Source: Polytrichum commune (Eukaryota > Streptophyta > Polytrichopsida > Polytrichales > Polytrichaceae). Taken from it: 64,000 nt of DNA. Each line of letters opens with the position of its first letter. The stretch's first letter is position 1. The stretch covers positions 5,704,001 through 5,768,000 of the forward strand of contig OX485806.1 in NCBI GenBank assembly GCA_950295325.1, given 5' to 3'. Below the pieces are notes generated by a model. It saw nothing but the letters and a program-made list of their open reading frames with translations. It had not been told where the DNA came from and did not search any database. The position numbers were made by a program, and so were the translations under genes. Of the stretch, positions 35,936 through 48,100 are shown piece by piece.

Positions 35936-36864
35936 ATAACTACACTAAATATGATATTCAGTGTTTGATAATATTTAGTGTTGTTACCACCCTATCCTGC
36001 ACAACACTAGTTTTCAATTATTTGATAATTAGTGGTAGACATAAATGCACCGCCACCTTCCCGACCGCCACCTCCCTTCTCCTTTTATCATTGTTAATTT
36101 TATTTCATATCCTTACTTACACTAAATTCATGCATGTAACTTCCACATATTACCATAGTTGATTATTAGTATTTGAGTTTACATTGAATGTTACTTACTT
36201 TCATAAGGTTAGTGATATTTAGTGTACTAGAAAAAGAGGGTCAAGGGGACACCATAATGACACGGAGATGACACCGTTCTAACCAATCTAACAAATATTA
36301 GAGTTGAAGTGGGGTAGCCTTGGCCATGTCGAACCCATGTCATCTTGGACATGGTCTATTGCTAGTGTGGGAATACATTTACCCTTGAATCATGGTGCAT
36401 TCATCTAGCTAGGAGGACTACAAGCTTCATAAGTATTTGTGCACATTCCTCGGAGCCATTCTCCAGGCCACCGCTTTTCCATTTACTGTGGGCAAACCTA
36501 TTTCTACCAACGAGTATTCTTCAAAACTCAAAGTTACCTCTGGCGGTAACTTGCATGGAGTTGAAAAAAATTGACCGCTCGTGAGGTTACACGATTGTGG
36601 GCTTATACATCTCTTCCTCGGGTAAAAACATTACACTTAATATGATATTTGTTGACACTTATTATTTGGAATCATTATGCAATGCTATATCTTTCCATTG
36701 CCGATGTAACTCTTCACCAAGTAAAGTTGTTACTGTTCCATAATGTCCAAACAACCAATTTGACATTTGTTGGTAAAATTTGGGACATACAGTAGATATA
36801 TCTAGCATTGCATGGATCCAAATAGTAAATGTTACTAAATATCATATTTAGTGTAGTAGTTGCT
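35936..36864. repeat. Inverted-repeat-bounded segment, possible MITE
   Basis: Left 'actacactaaatatgatatt' (about 35939-35958) is matched in reverse by 'aatatcatatttagtgtagt' near 36839-36858. Further 'tatttagtgt' motifs lie inside. No target-site duplication is clear and no coding region is seen, so transposon identity is tentative. Confidence 0.45.
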
Positions 36865-36869
36865 TGCAT

Positions 36870-38579
36870 CCTTGTAGATAGGTTTTTGGTGTGGGTTTTG
36901 ATTAACAAAACCACACATGGAAGACTAAATAAGTGTTAGATTTAACTCTAGATGTCATTATTAGGTTAATTGAGAGGTCACAATGACTTGGGAATGAAAT
37001 GATAAAATTAGGGAAAACAACTTCTTAAGTGAGTTCTAGGATTTTATTACGTTAAGGGATAGATTATTAGGGTCACATCAATGCAGTTTATGGAATTGCT
37101 TAGTCTCTCCCTTATTACCATCGCTCAATAATAACATCTCTCTCTATTATGGTTTTGCAATGCAGGGAGTCACGTCTCAACAATAGTCTATAGTCTTTTG
37201 AATAACCAGTAACCACAAAAAACCAAGGCCAAGGGCACCTTGATTTGATCCATAGTCTCTCATTCATTAAATGATAATTTAATGCATCAAGACATATTGT
37301 AGTTCAACCCCACGGGTTGTTTGGTTCCTTTATTTATCTTCATATTTAATGAGACAATGGAACCATCGTCCTTACCTTTGTTAGGCAACACATCATCCCT
37401 GTAAATATCTAGTGACTACAAGCCAAACCACGTTAGTATAGACAACCTAATGATCTCTGGAATACTTCTTCAACAAGCTTATCTCAATTGAATAAGCGTG
37501 TAAGTATTCAAATTGGTTCCCTTCCCATACTCTTGAATAGCATAAGAACATATCTCTTATTATATTAAAATGAATTGTTGCGGTTTACAAAAGTCTAGTA
37601 ACGAGTAACAAAAATTGAGTCTATCAATTAGTAACCTAAAGGATCGAGTTTACATTCCAATCACCAAAGCCAAGGAACTAGTCACAAGTAGCGAGTTTTA
37701 TAGAGTGTAGCGCAAACCATAGTCTTAGTACCAAGTAACAATCCAAAATGTACTCAAAGATTGACCTAGCCCTTACTCCTTAGTAGTTATATCCTTGCCC
37801 TTGGGTTTCCTACCAAACGATAAGAGATATCTCCTCGCTTACTCCCCAACTTGGTTCGTCTCCTAATTCCAACGCTTCGTCTTTCTCGGACTATTGTCCT
37901 CGCCACACGTTATGGTACTTCGCCGAATTGTACGTGGAAGTTACTTCCTCCTAACCATGGTCTCGCCTAATTGATTATAATTCACGTTGCCACAAGATGA
38001 TGGTTCTCTCACAATTTATATATCCTTTTCACAAGGATCCCTCAACAATTCAAGTCCTCGTGTAAGTCCGGTTGTCAATCCAAAGCATAGTTCTATAAAT
38101 AAAAACAAGCATTTCATATGAAGAGATGATAAGACGTCCTCAATCTTGGCTTAGGCTTTATGTAAATAGGAAAGGGCTTCACACCCTGGAAATCAATAGA
38201 GACAATCGCCTTCAAATACTATATTTCACTATTTGACTCTATTCACAAAAGTCAAGACAATTGCCACCCCGATTATTAAGCTTAGGGAATATGCTCTCTT
38301 CATGATAGTCGAGACTATAGGTTACTCAATTTTCACAAGGTAAAGGGTGAAGAATGTCGGTTACTTAGTTGACATGGTATCACTACAAACCAGAAGCCCC
38401 ACCACCCAACACTGCTATCAGACTATGGTCATTCGATAATTAAGCTTTGAAAAGAATCCCACTCCTTTCCTGAAAGTTAGAGTAAGGATTGCAACAATCA
38501 TTCATTAACAATAATCAGCACCGAATCTTATTGATAAACATTACTCTCAAAAAATATTTTAGAAAATGGTATGTAATCT
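36870..38579. other. Non-coding, no feature recognised
   Basis: AT-rich sequence with short motif-free ORFs only. Confidence 0.45.
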
Positions 38580-39112
38580 TGTGAGGCCAAACCACCCACC
38601 CTTATGCATCGTAGTCCGGGTGAGGGCATGTAGCTCACATTCAATGCTTATGGCATTCTTCCCCCTCAACATCATCAACCTCCACCACATTCAACATCAA
38701 TGTTGGCACACCAGTTTATTCCATAATGGGAGTACAAGCATTTAAAAATGCTCTTCTCTACTCACTTCCTCCTTCCTACACTCTATCACAACCCAACACT
38801 AAAAGCCCTACCTAAGGCTCACTTAGTAATGCCACAACCTTGCACCTTGTGGCCCCCTAATTTACTAATAATCTAATTTACTAGCTTAGTTCTTCACCCC
38901 TCGCCTAATCAACCACCCCACACAATAATATACCCTTAGTACTAATTGCCCCCCCCCCCCTTAATTACCCTTCAGTCTCGGAATCAAGACCAAGAATCTA
39001 CATTGTTGTGGCACTGGGGCTGGCCCGTCATCGCCCGTCAAGGGCCAGCCAGAAGGCTCAAGGTCGGCCAGGTGGGCTCAAGGCTAGCCAGGCTCCGCGT
39101 TCGCTTCCCCCT

Positions 39113-39285
39113 TGCTGAATCAAGAGCTTCGGCTCCGAGGTTGCTCACCCCCTTTGCTAGAATCAGGAGCTTCGGCTCCCAGTTCGCTCACCTCCTTTGC
39201 TAGAATCAAGAGCTTCGGCTCCGAGGTTGCTCACCTCCTTGCTGGAATCAGGAGCTTTGGCTCCGAGGTCGCTCACCCCCTTGCT
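39113..39285. repeat. Minisatellite, ~42-bp units, four copies
   Basis: Units read 'gctrgaatcaggagcttcgg' followed by 'ctccgaggttgctcacccc'. A further partial unit resumes at 40236 after the nested solo LTR, so the nested element landed inside the array. Confidence 0.88.
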
Positions 39286-40230
39286 TGTCGCAACCCTTGC
39301 TAGTCCCCTTAAAAATCTTGCCAATTTCCATTTCTAGCAAAGGTTACGAGTGGTAACCCTTCGCATTCTGCCATGCTAATGGTTAGCTCCTCCTACCCCG
39401 GACCTATAGTTCATAGGAGGGAACCAACCCTCCTACTTTGCTTTCGGGACTCACCCCTTAATCGGTAACCAATTTCCCCAATGTGGACTTCCACCCAAGG
39501 AAGTCCAATCCTATGTTGATCATCGCGTTGCCGGAGCAACACTACAACAACCCGAAGCATGCTAGGCAACTATGGCCTCACAATAGGCCAAAGCCCATGG
39601 AGGCCATGCTGTTCGGCCTCGGGTGGGTGAGGCCACACCACCTCACCCATATAAGCCTCTAGGACTCTACACGGGGCCCCTACCCCACCGTCAACCAACC
39701 TCTTGTCTCTCCACCAAGAGTTGGGGCCAAGTAGACATTTTCCCTTAGCTGCTAGGCCTAGAAGCCCCCAGTAGCTTCAGACCATCATAACTTCCTTGTA
39801 TGATATTTGCTGTTAGCAAGCGACCACTCCATCGTCATTTACGCTTCACGTAGATGCCGATGGACTCCTCACTTGTCCCAATCGGGCAAGTCTTGGGGAA
39901 GTTATGCCTGTTTGAACCTTGGCAGTCCCGGGAATCACTCCCAGGCACTGCTGTACCAGGGCGCTGTCCCGGGACAGCGCCCCACTCAAATGGCCATAAC
40001 TCCTAGCTCACACCTCCGATTGAGGTGTTCTTGAGCATTCTAGAATCACCACGCCATGAGCTATGCATAGCTCATGGCCTTACCCTTGTGCTTCCTAGTC
40101 TCCGTGGGTGGGAGGCGTTCCCAATGCCCGGGGCCCTCTCACCAACGGCGCCACAAGTCCCGGGTGTCACTCCGGGGTCCCCCTTGTGCCCATGGTGTTT
40201 CGGGCACTCCTCATGGAGAGGTGCGCGACA
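39286..40230 (+). mobile_element. Nested solo LTR, family 2 (945 bp)
   Basis: Begins TGTCGCAACCCTTG and ends GGAGAGGTGCGCGACA. Flanked by TTGCT (39281-39285) and TTACT (40231-40235), a duplication with one mismatch. Homologous along its length to 7456-8376. It sits inside a minisatellite unit of the outer solo LTR and is therefore younger than it. Confidence 0.87.
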
Positions 40231-40641
40231 TTACTGGAATCAGGAGCTTCCAGCTCTCATCTTCGGGGCTTGCAATGCCGCCCTCTCTCCCTTCTTACCT
40301 TCCTCTTGTCCCTGCCTTCACAATCCAACTTGAACCCGAAGCTGAATCTTATCCATAAACCCCCCAAACCCCTAAACTAACATGCGAAGGTCCTAATTAG
40401 AACACTAAAACCCTGGATCCCTTCCCTTCAACTAACATAGCTACAACTAATTTAATCACCCACAACTAATCCCGCTAATTCCTCACATTAACACACACAC
40501 AAGCCTAAGCTAAAAACATAATTCCACACCACACTTCATTCTTTTTAATGCTTTTCAATTGCATGATGAATTTGAAAGCCCAAACCTAACAGAAAATAAT
40601 GGTAAAAATAATTGTGGGCACCATTTTGGGCTCACAAATCT

Positions 40642-41251
40642 ACTAGCCAAAGATAAAGTTTCCACTCTCTAACACTATATTTGTTAATCGGAGACTTTGG
40701 AAAGTCTCAAAATAAAATATGCCCATAGTTTGAGATGCCAATATTGTGAGCATACGGAACATTGGGAACATAAGGAACATGATGGTTTACGAATTTGCAC
40801 GTGAAGAATATTCAAATTACTAATAATAGAAAGACCTTGAATTATAATCAAAACATGAATTACATGTGGAAAATGACAATCGAATCTAAAAAACAACTGG
40901 TTTTATGTCAGAATAAAGTTTAGGGTGCGCATCCCATATATAAGGTCTTATGGAATTGGATGGCACATCCCAAATGTATGCCACAATTGAATGTAGCAAC
41001 TCTACTAAGTCTATCAAAAACCAAGTCTACTAAGTGCCCATGTTTTTCACCATTAATTTCCACCTATGTTATGTTTTTCCATCTCCATCTTCCGCTTTAT
41101 ATCCATTCTCGGCGTCATTTTCCACAGCTACAACCTTGGGGGGTGCATTGTACTAAACATGTATGAGTATACGTGAGTGCACAGGAGGGGTATTGATTTG
41201 GACCTTGCCGTATTATGTATACATATGGTATACATGCAACGACGCTACCGT
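40642..41251. other. Non-coding, no feature recognised
   Basis: AT-rich spacer between the solo LTR and the Mutator-like element. Confidence 0.45.
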
Positions 41252-41834
41252 GTGAGCGGTGGGATGCGAGCGGTGAGCAGTGAGCAGAAAAAAGTCAACA
41301 CTTTCCTATTATAGTAATAAAATTTCTAAATTTAGAAAATATAAATAGAAAATCGTGGGACCTCTTTTTTTAGTAAAAACGATGGACCTATTACCGTGCA
41401 AATTTTGAGGGCTTTAAGGACAGAGACTTTGTTTTAGGGTACCTTTCAGAGAGACTAGTTGACATGATCTAATTAAACCAGGGAACTTTTGACTGCCCAT
41501 ATTATGGTGAGAGCCGCTTAATCATAGGCTAAGGTCACAACGTAAGAGAAAATTCTAAGTCATAAAATTCAAGCATTCAAGCAAAGTAGCAAAACTCGTA
41601 CCATTCAATAACATCTAAAACTACCGTTGGAAGAAGAGACCCATAAATATTTAGAAACCTTTATAAATATTTAGAAACGAATACAATTCAAATCATGTAG
41701 ATAATGATAGGTCTGATATATCAGCGATATTTTCGGAGCGAACTCATACTATGGTATATTCAACGCAATAGGAAATACTTAGCGTGAACTTATAAATAAG
41801 GGGGGGGGCAGCCTAGCTCCTATAGGTATCCACG

Positions 41835-44069
41835 CTAAGGTCCCACATGCTTCATGATGCCACTTTCGAGGAGGTGCTTCACTTCATTGAAACTAAGGCT
41901 CGGAGCATGGATGAAAGTTTCTTGGTATTCATCCAAGTTGCAGGTCACACGGAAGATGAAGTACAAGTGCTTGCAGTTTACCCAAGTGCGCCGCTTCCCA
42001 AGTGCTCTTGCTGACATCTCCACGAAATCTGGGCATGTGCACGACGGGAAGGTGCTGATAGTGATACGGTACTCCTCAACCTTAGCCTTCTTTCGGGACT
42101 GGAAGAGAATGATGCACCCGATCCCTGGGTGAGGTATCATTGTGACGGAGGTGATTTGTCCGTCGACGTTGAGGGCGGACTCCCACTTGTTGCGTTGTTG
42201 GACACATGGTCCATTGTTACTGCGCCGAATCTTCTTTCCAAACCTGAGCGTAGGGTATTGATCGGCTTGGGCCGGGGTAGGGAGTTCGGCCATGGATGAC
42301 GCAACATTGGAGGAGTCGCCGAAGAGTCTTCTGGGTGACACATCTTGACGCTGCTGAAGTTGGAATCCCCCTTCTTCAAGGGCCAAAACCTCCTGGAGAG
42401 TGAGGTTTGTCCCAGTGAGGACATGCCAGACGTCTGGGACATCCGGACGGTGCTGCACCCACTTCCTCCTGTGCCTTTGACACATCTCTCAATGTCGTCG
42501 TTGCAGAAGAAGAACTGTGTCAAGAATTCCTTGTTCTTCTTGTAGTCGCGCATGTAGCCAGTGTATGTAGGAGCTGGAGTACTTTTACCATGCCGAACGA
42601 TCTTCTGGGTGCACTTGGTCTTTGTGCGAGCTTGGGCAGTCTAGAAATGTGCCACTTGGAGACATCGCAGTGGGTCTCCTGAATGTTATTGACGTGCGTG
42701 ACCTGTTGTGGAATCGCTTTCTCGGGTGATTGTGTTAGGGGCAGGGTTGATGGTGTGGCGGAATCAGTACGGGCCTTGGTTGACCTAGTGCTCACTCGTG
42801 GATGAGAGAAGTTGACCTTGTCAGGTCTATGTGAATCCTGATCAGAACCAGGGGGCATATCAAGTTTGCGCTTGGTGGTGCCAAAGACCTCCTCTCCTTC
42901 GAGTTGGGGTTTGCGGGTGCACCAATGCTCTGCTCCAGGCATGTGCTCGAGGGCTGCAACAATTCTCTTGGCGTCACCGGATCATTGTGCAGCACGAAGG
43001 CGGAGTTCTTCTTTTCCTAGGCCAGTACCAGAGCGATCACCCTTCAAGTAGGCGTAGTAGTTAGTACATTGCATGAACGCCCTCACGAAATCATCCACGG
43101 TGGCAACATATAGATCAGAGCCACGGTTTCTAGACTGCTGAAGCCATTTGTTGTGGACTGTCTCAGAGAGGTTGCAAGATGGCATCTCCGCCAACTCGGA
43201 ATTTGTGAAATTATGAGAGAAATCAATAAAATTTAGTGAGTACGCTTTGCACAAAATCTGGCTAAAATCCTAAACTGATATTGGTATTATGGAGATGTAC
43301 AACATATGACAAAAGAGGCTTAATAGGCAAAAAAAAATTTACACCAAAAAACGAAATAGAAAGTGGATGGTACACTCACTAGTTGCATGAAACCACCCCA
43401 TTGACGGTAACGAAAGTGCCAAAATGCAAGCCATGTATCAAGGTCCTTGATTCCTTCATCGGATGCAGCTCCAGAGGAAAGCCACCAAGCCCGGATGGCA
43501 AGATAACGGGACTCGGACTGCTCGGGAGTCTTGGCATCCTTGTACTGCTTGCATAACAACTTGTGTTGTTGTTGGAGGTCGGGCTTGATGTGGGTGGCGG
43601 TGTGGCGCTCCATAGACACTGTCCAATGCAATAGACATGTCCTCTCGCGAGACTCCATAGGAACCTTGGGATCACCACTGCCATAGATAATCCTAACTGC
43701 ATTCCAATTGGCTTGTGCACTGTCCGCCATGAACCCTTTGAAGTTAACTTTAGCAATGCCATGTCTGTGCATAACTTCATTGAGCCCATGCCAAAGAAGG
43801 CTTTGTGCCGTGACATCCTCATACTGCATATCACATACTGCAATAGTCATAACCCGGCAGTAGGCCGAGTCATAGACATGGCAAGCCATGGTTGTCCACC
43901 CCTTCACACGCTTGACATGGTCAAACATGACCCAAACATCCTGCAAATCACCGTGTGGTTTCATTCTTCTGACAAGGTCAACTCCAGACCCAGGGCCCAC
44001 CTCGGACATCTTGAATACATAGACTTTCTCCAACAATTTTCCTTGGCCTGGGAATTTGTTTTCTTGCAC
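41835..44069 (-). pseudogene. MULE transposase with SWIM zinc finger
   Basis: The first exon (44069-43380) carries the DDE-type core: WVMFDHVKRVKGWTTMACH with the first Asp (residue 50 of this block), FKGFMADSAQANWNAVRIIY with the second Asp (residue 116) and a Trp-rich LDTWLAFWHFRYRQWGGFMQL. A GT-AG intron (43379-43258, 122 bp, phase 0) joins it to ILCKAYSLNFIDFS, then ETVHNKWLQQS and DDFVRAFMQCTNYYAYLKG. A Pro/Ser-rich linker and a SWIM zinc finger follow (CTCPDF with C149 and C151, then NCKHLYFIF with C171 and H173 of the last block), ending at 41835. Frame changes near 42980 and 42500 show decay. The N-terminus is missing or short: the frame starts almost back-to-back with the divergent gene, suggesting an internal deletion. 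Confidence 0.82.
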
Positions 44070-44088
44070 ATAGGGCTAACTGCTATGA

Positions 44089-45129
44089 CCTCTGAGTCCG
44101 GTGATGCTGTCAATGATCCCCCCTCGCCTAATGCGCTTGAAGGAAGTGACTATGTTTCGAATACTAGGGATGTTGAGATGTTGGTACCTGCGGGGTGCCA
44201 CGAAAACAATCGGATCCGACCTTGATAAGCGGCCCCGGCACTCGTCATTTTGCCTTCGCGATGCCAATGAGCTCAAGGCTCTTGGCATTGAGCTCGACAT
44301 GGATGATGCCATTATGAATTATACCACAACTCCTCTCATGGACGGCTCGAAAGCTTGGCGTGGTCCCCGTGAGAAAGATATTTCTTTCATGTCCTCGTTG
44401 ATCATGGCCACGACGGACATTGGGCACGTCGTGGTTGACGTTAATGCAAGCGTTGGTATGTCCTACTTCACTTGCCATCATATCCTGGTTTTCATTTTCT
44501 ACGTTTGCTTTTATTTATCTTTGCTAACCTTTCCTTCGCAACAGGGACTTCTGTCCATGCATGCAGGCAGCTTGGGCGCCATATCATTGCTCTCGAGGAG
44601 GACGAGGACATCTTCAACCGTGTCCCTAAGCCACTTAAGAGTGTTAAGCCTCCGGTGAAGGCTCCATCCATTGTTGTTGCTTTCACGCAGGCTTCACAAG
44701 GCACGCAGAAGAGGCCTCCGGCCTTGAAGCGATTGAGGCCAGAGTCCTTGCAGTAAGTGAGTATGATGACATTCTTTGCTTCTTTTCCTTGTCCACTCAG
44801 CTTTTACACTTTCCATCCTCTTTCTTACAATTTTCATGCTTCTTTTCAGACTTGGCCTTGGAGCAGATGTGTTTGGTACTCCCACCATAGGATTCACTTT
44901 GCCAATCTATGCCCATGATATGGCGATGGTGCTAGCGGCACAACCTTCTCCTACCAAAGCTAGTACCCCATCTCCACGTTATGACCCCCGTGCCATAGAC
45001 TTCTTCGAGCTTTTTGCAGAGGTGGATAATGAGTGCCATAGCTTAGATTCCACTTCAGATGAGGGCGGCCATGAGGGGAGTATCTTTGGAGATAGGGAAT
45101 CTAGTAGTGACAACCTCATGTTTGATTGA
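44089..45129 (+). pseudogene. Amino-methyltransferase-like gene, C-terminal part
   Basis: Three exons: about 44089-44455, 44545-44752 and 44850-45129, with clean GT-AG introns (44456-44544, phase 1; 44753-44849, phase 2). It starts MTSESGDAVNDPPSP, and a frame change is needed near 44210 to reach KRPRHSSFCLRDANELKAL. The recognisable core is AWRGPREKDISFMSSLI, then GHVVVDVNASVGTSVHACRQ and LGRHIIALEEDEDIF. This resembles the SAM-binding end of N4/N6 amino-methyltransferases (D-P-F-x-G-x-G-T, an Ala-rich helix, GR-x-x-x-x-x-E-x-D). A catalytic DPPY-type motif is not visible, so the N-terminal half appears lost. The tail is Ser/Asp-rich and ends SSDNLMFD. Function is inferred only. Confidence 0.55.
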
Positions 45130-48100
45130 TTTTTGGTTTGATTGATTGGTATTTGGATTTATAAAGTGTGGTGTGGTTTTCAATATTCCAATTATCTCAT
45201 TGAATGCATCTTTTCGTTGTTCTCAAATCACACTACACTTGGTGGTCGTCATACTCCAAAGAGAATTTAGTCCACCATCTTATCAACCATAGTGCATTTT
45301 CCCACGGTCATAGGGCCTCATTGGTAATTATAAGAAACTTTTTGGTTCTAGAAATTGGCCACTCCACAAATATAGGCCTTATAATTACAAAATTAAACTT
45401 GAAATATGTGCAAAATCCACGGTCATAAGGGGCCTAACATTCGTTAAATGGAGTTTTAAACTATAATTTTCTGCTCACGAAATCTGCTCACCGCTCACGT
45501 TGTAGCATTCCTGGCATCTGCTGGAATTATATCACGCACTTGAACTTGATCTAGTGGATCGTCCAATATTAAAATGATTTTCTTGTTGGCCAACAACTCC
45601 CTCATCATTTGTTGAGCATCCACCTTATTAGGCTTGTCTTCTTTGTCCAAGCTTTCAAGTTTTTCTAAAATTACCCATAGGACTTCATGTGAACTTTTGC
45701 TTTTCAATTGTTCAATGAAGCATGATGCATTGTATGTGGATTTCACATCATCAAATACGACCTTAGCCAAGGTGGTCTTCCCTATTCCTCCCATACCAAT
45801 GAGACCCAATATCTTCACTTGTTTAAGATGAGATTTCACTTCAGCAAGTTTGCTTTGAAGACCAACGAGTTTTTCATTTTGTGTTGATGGTTCATCCACC
45901 TATACGAAGAACACAGACGTTAGGATTCTCTGTTCAAATATTAAAGTCCAATTTCAAGCAAATTAAATTCAATAACAATAAAAACATGACATCTGATAGG
46001 TAAACAATAAGCACATTGTAATAGACTTAGTTCATACCTTCTTTGTAGCAAGGATGTTTTTGACATGCTTTGAGGCTTCCGATTTCCTTTCCATATTTTG
46101 GGTCATAGACTGGTCTCTCTTGAACCGTGGTATGTCATTGGAATACGTTCTAGTCATGAACTTCTTCTTCAAGGTTGTGAGTCGATCGCAAATATTAGAA
46201 AATGTTGGCCTTCGTGAAGGATCTTCAACCCAACATTCTTCGATCAACATGGTGAGCTCTTCACAATTGATAGGTAGGTCTGGCCTGACATGATCTTTTA
46301 TCTTTTGCACAAAATGTTTTTCCTTGTTTTGGTGTTTGAAAATGGTTGCTTGAGAGAAAGAATCTCTGAACATGTCATAGCAAATGACCATACATCAACT
46401 TCAAAAGGACATGCTGCACAAGGTGGGTCATCTTTGTTCTTCATCTCCGGTGCCATATACTTTGGTGTACCAATTGTATGAATTTGTAGTTATGGTTTGC
46501 TTTGAACCTCCAATTTAGAAGTATCATAATCCATCAATTTGACAAAACCATGGCCACAATTCCCCTTTACTCCTGCAACTGTCATGGAGCTTAAAAGCAC
46601 ATTGTCTGGCTTTAGATCGAGATGGGCAACATACATGTCATGAAGGTAACACATGCCCTTTGCAATTTGATACATTATATCAATTACTTCAATATATGGT
46701 AAGTTTTTCTTTTGCTTCTTCAAGAAACCACCCAAGCTCGTTTCCATAAACTCCATTACTAAATATAGTTCTTTCGAGGCTTCTGTTGTTTGATGGAGAT
46801 TGTTCTCATGGTTTTCATTAGTTCCACAACCAATGAATTTGATGATGTTCGGATGGCTCAAGCCTGCTAAGATGTTGGCTTCTTTGAGACAGTTTGGAGA
46901 AGCTTTCATTATTTTTGTTGCACTTTGTAATCCCATCCAACTTGATTTGTACACTTTGCCCGTTTGTGAGCCCAAATCCCCCTCACCCTTCAATTGCGTC
47001 CTAGTCCGGGTGAGGGTTCTTGAGCCACATTCGAGTTAGCAAGTCACAAGTGCAAACAAGGGAGAGATTGGGAGAAGTGGTGTGTATAACACCCTTTTCT
47101 TTATTTATTTTTAGGCGAGCATTCACAAATGCTTGATTGCAATGCAATGTCAATGCAACACTAAACCACTTGGGTTCCCTTACAACTAATCTAACTGCCT
47201 TGACTTCTCAATGTCTAACCTTTCTCCACCTAAAAATTCCTATAGTTCCTAATTCTTTCCCTCGATTTCGCCCTCCAGCCGAGTAGTAGCTCAAAACGTC
47301 CTTGTGCACAAACAAGTCACCTGTAATGCCCCTCCTTGGCCGGCCAATTCTCCCAGTGCCTCTCCTACTCACCTGCCTTCCCAGTAATTACCTTGCCACC
47401 AGTTCGCCCAGTAGCATGAACTGAATGAAAACTTATTCTCCGCAGCCACCGTGCAACAATGCAGGAGTGCCCAAATCAACTTCCTCAGACCTTGGGTTAT
47501 CGGGACCCTGCCGATCAATGTGGCAGCAGTGGATGAGCATCCACAAGGATGCGGAGGGCACCCGTGAGCGCGCCCTTCCCCCAGTTGAGTGACCAATTCA
47601 TGCACCCTCCATGTGCTGTTACCGTAGCCCTAATGATAACTTCACTGCCTCCAACAACTTGAATTAAATGTGTCCAGATGTAGGAGTTCCTGTCACCTGC
47701 AGCTTACCCAGTGGTGCTTCGTTGCCGACTCCCGAAGCCAGCCTTCCCCAATCAACCAAAAATCTCGGAAGCTCCTTGCAAGCATCTGTTCAGTCGGCAT
47801 CCCACTCGTGTTAATCCCCCCTTAACCTTGGCTCCTACCCGTGAGACGCCCTTCAACCCCTCGGTGCTTCAGCTGACCATGACTCTGACCCAACATTCCC
47901 TCTTCCGAAGAACCAGGAGTGTCCCTCGGCTCGGTGATGCACACTGACCCCCGGCATGCATTGAGCATCCACTCCCTGCGCCTCGTCACTTACCCTCAAG
48001 TTTACATTGGACGTCCTCTAATCAAATCCCCCGATCCTAATCGGGGCATGCTAGGTGCTTCCGCACCCGAATTGCTTCCCAGGCACGTCTCCCTTATCCT

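Larger units (their letters stand above)
38580..40636 (+). mobile_element. Solo LTR, family 1, TSD AATCT, with nested insertion
   Basis: Begins TGTGAGGCCAAACCACCCAC, then GTAGTCCGGGTGAGGG, and ends ACCATTTTGGGCTCACA. Perfect 5-bp duplications AATCT flank it (38575-38579, 40637-40641). It is 2,057 bp long, but 945 bp plus 5 bp belong to a nested second-family solo LTR, leaving about 1.1 kb. A minisatellite occupies the middle. No coding region. Confidence 0.92.
41252..45498. mobile_element. Mutator-like element with transposase and methyltransferase-like genes
   Basis: The left end reads GTGAGCGGTGGGATGCGAGC then GGTGAGCAGTGAGCAGAAAA. The right end, reversed, reads GTGAGCGGTGAGCAG, a few bases, then GTGAGCAGAAAA. 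These are imperfect terminal inverted repeats. No 9-bp duplication was found, so the exact ends are uncertain. Inside are a minus-strand MULE transposase with a SWIM finger and a divergent plus-strand spliced gene. The right end abuts the truncated NB-ARC of the second receptor paralogue. Confidence 0.7.

Noticed and set aside
38949..38960. Poly-C and poly-G runs (also 41804) as G-quadruplex elements
   Set aside because: They are single homopolymer runs without the four spaced tracts required.
41252..45498. Insertion of the Mutator-like element into the NB-ARC exon with a 9-bp duplication
   Set aside because: The flanking 9-mers do not match, and no NB-ARC sequence lies on the left side.
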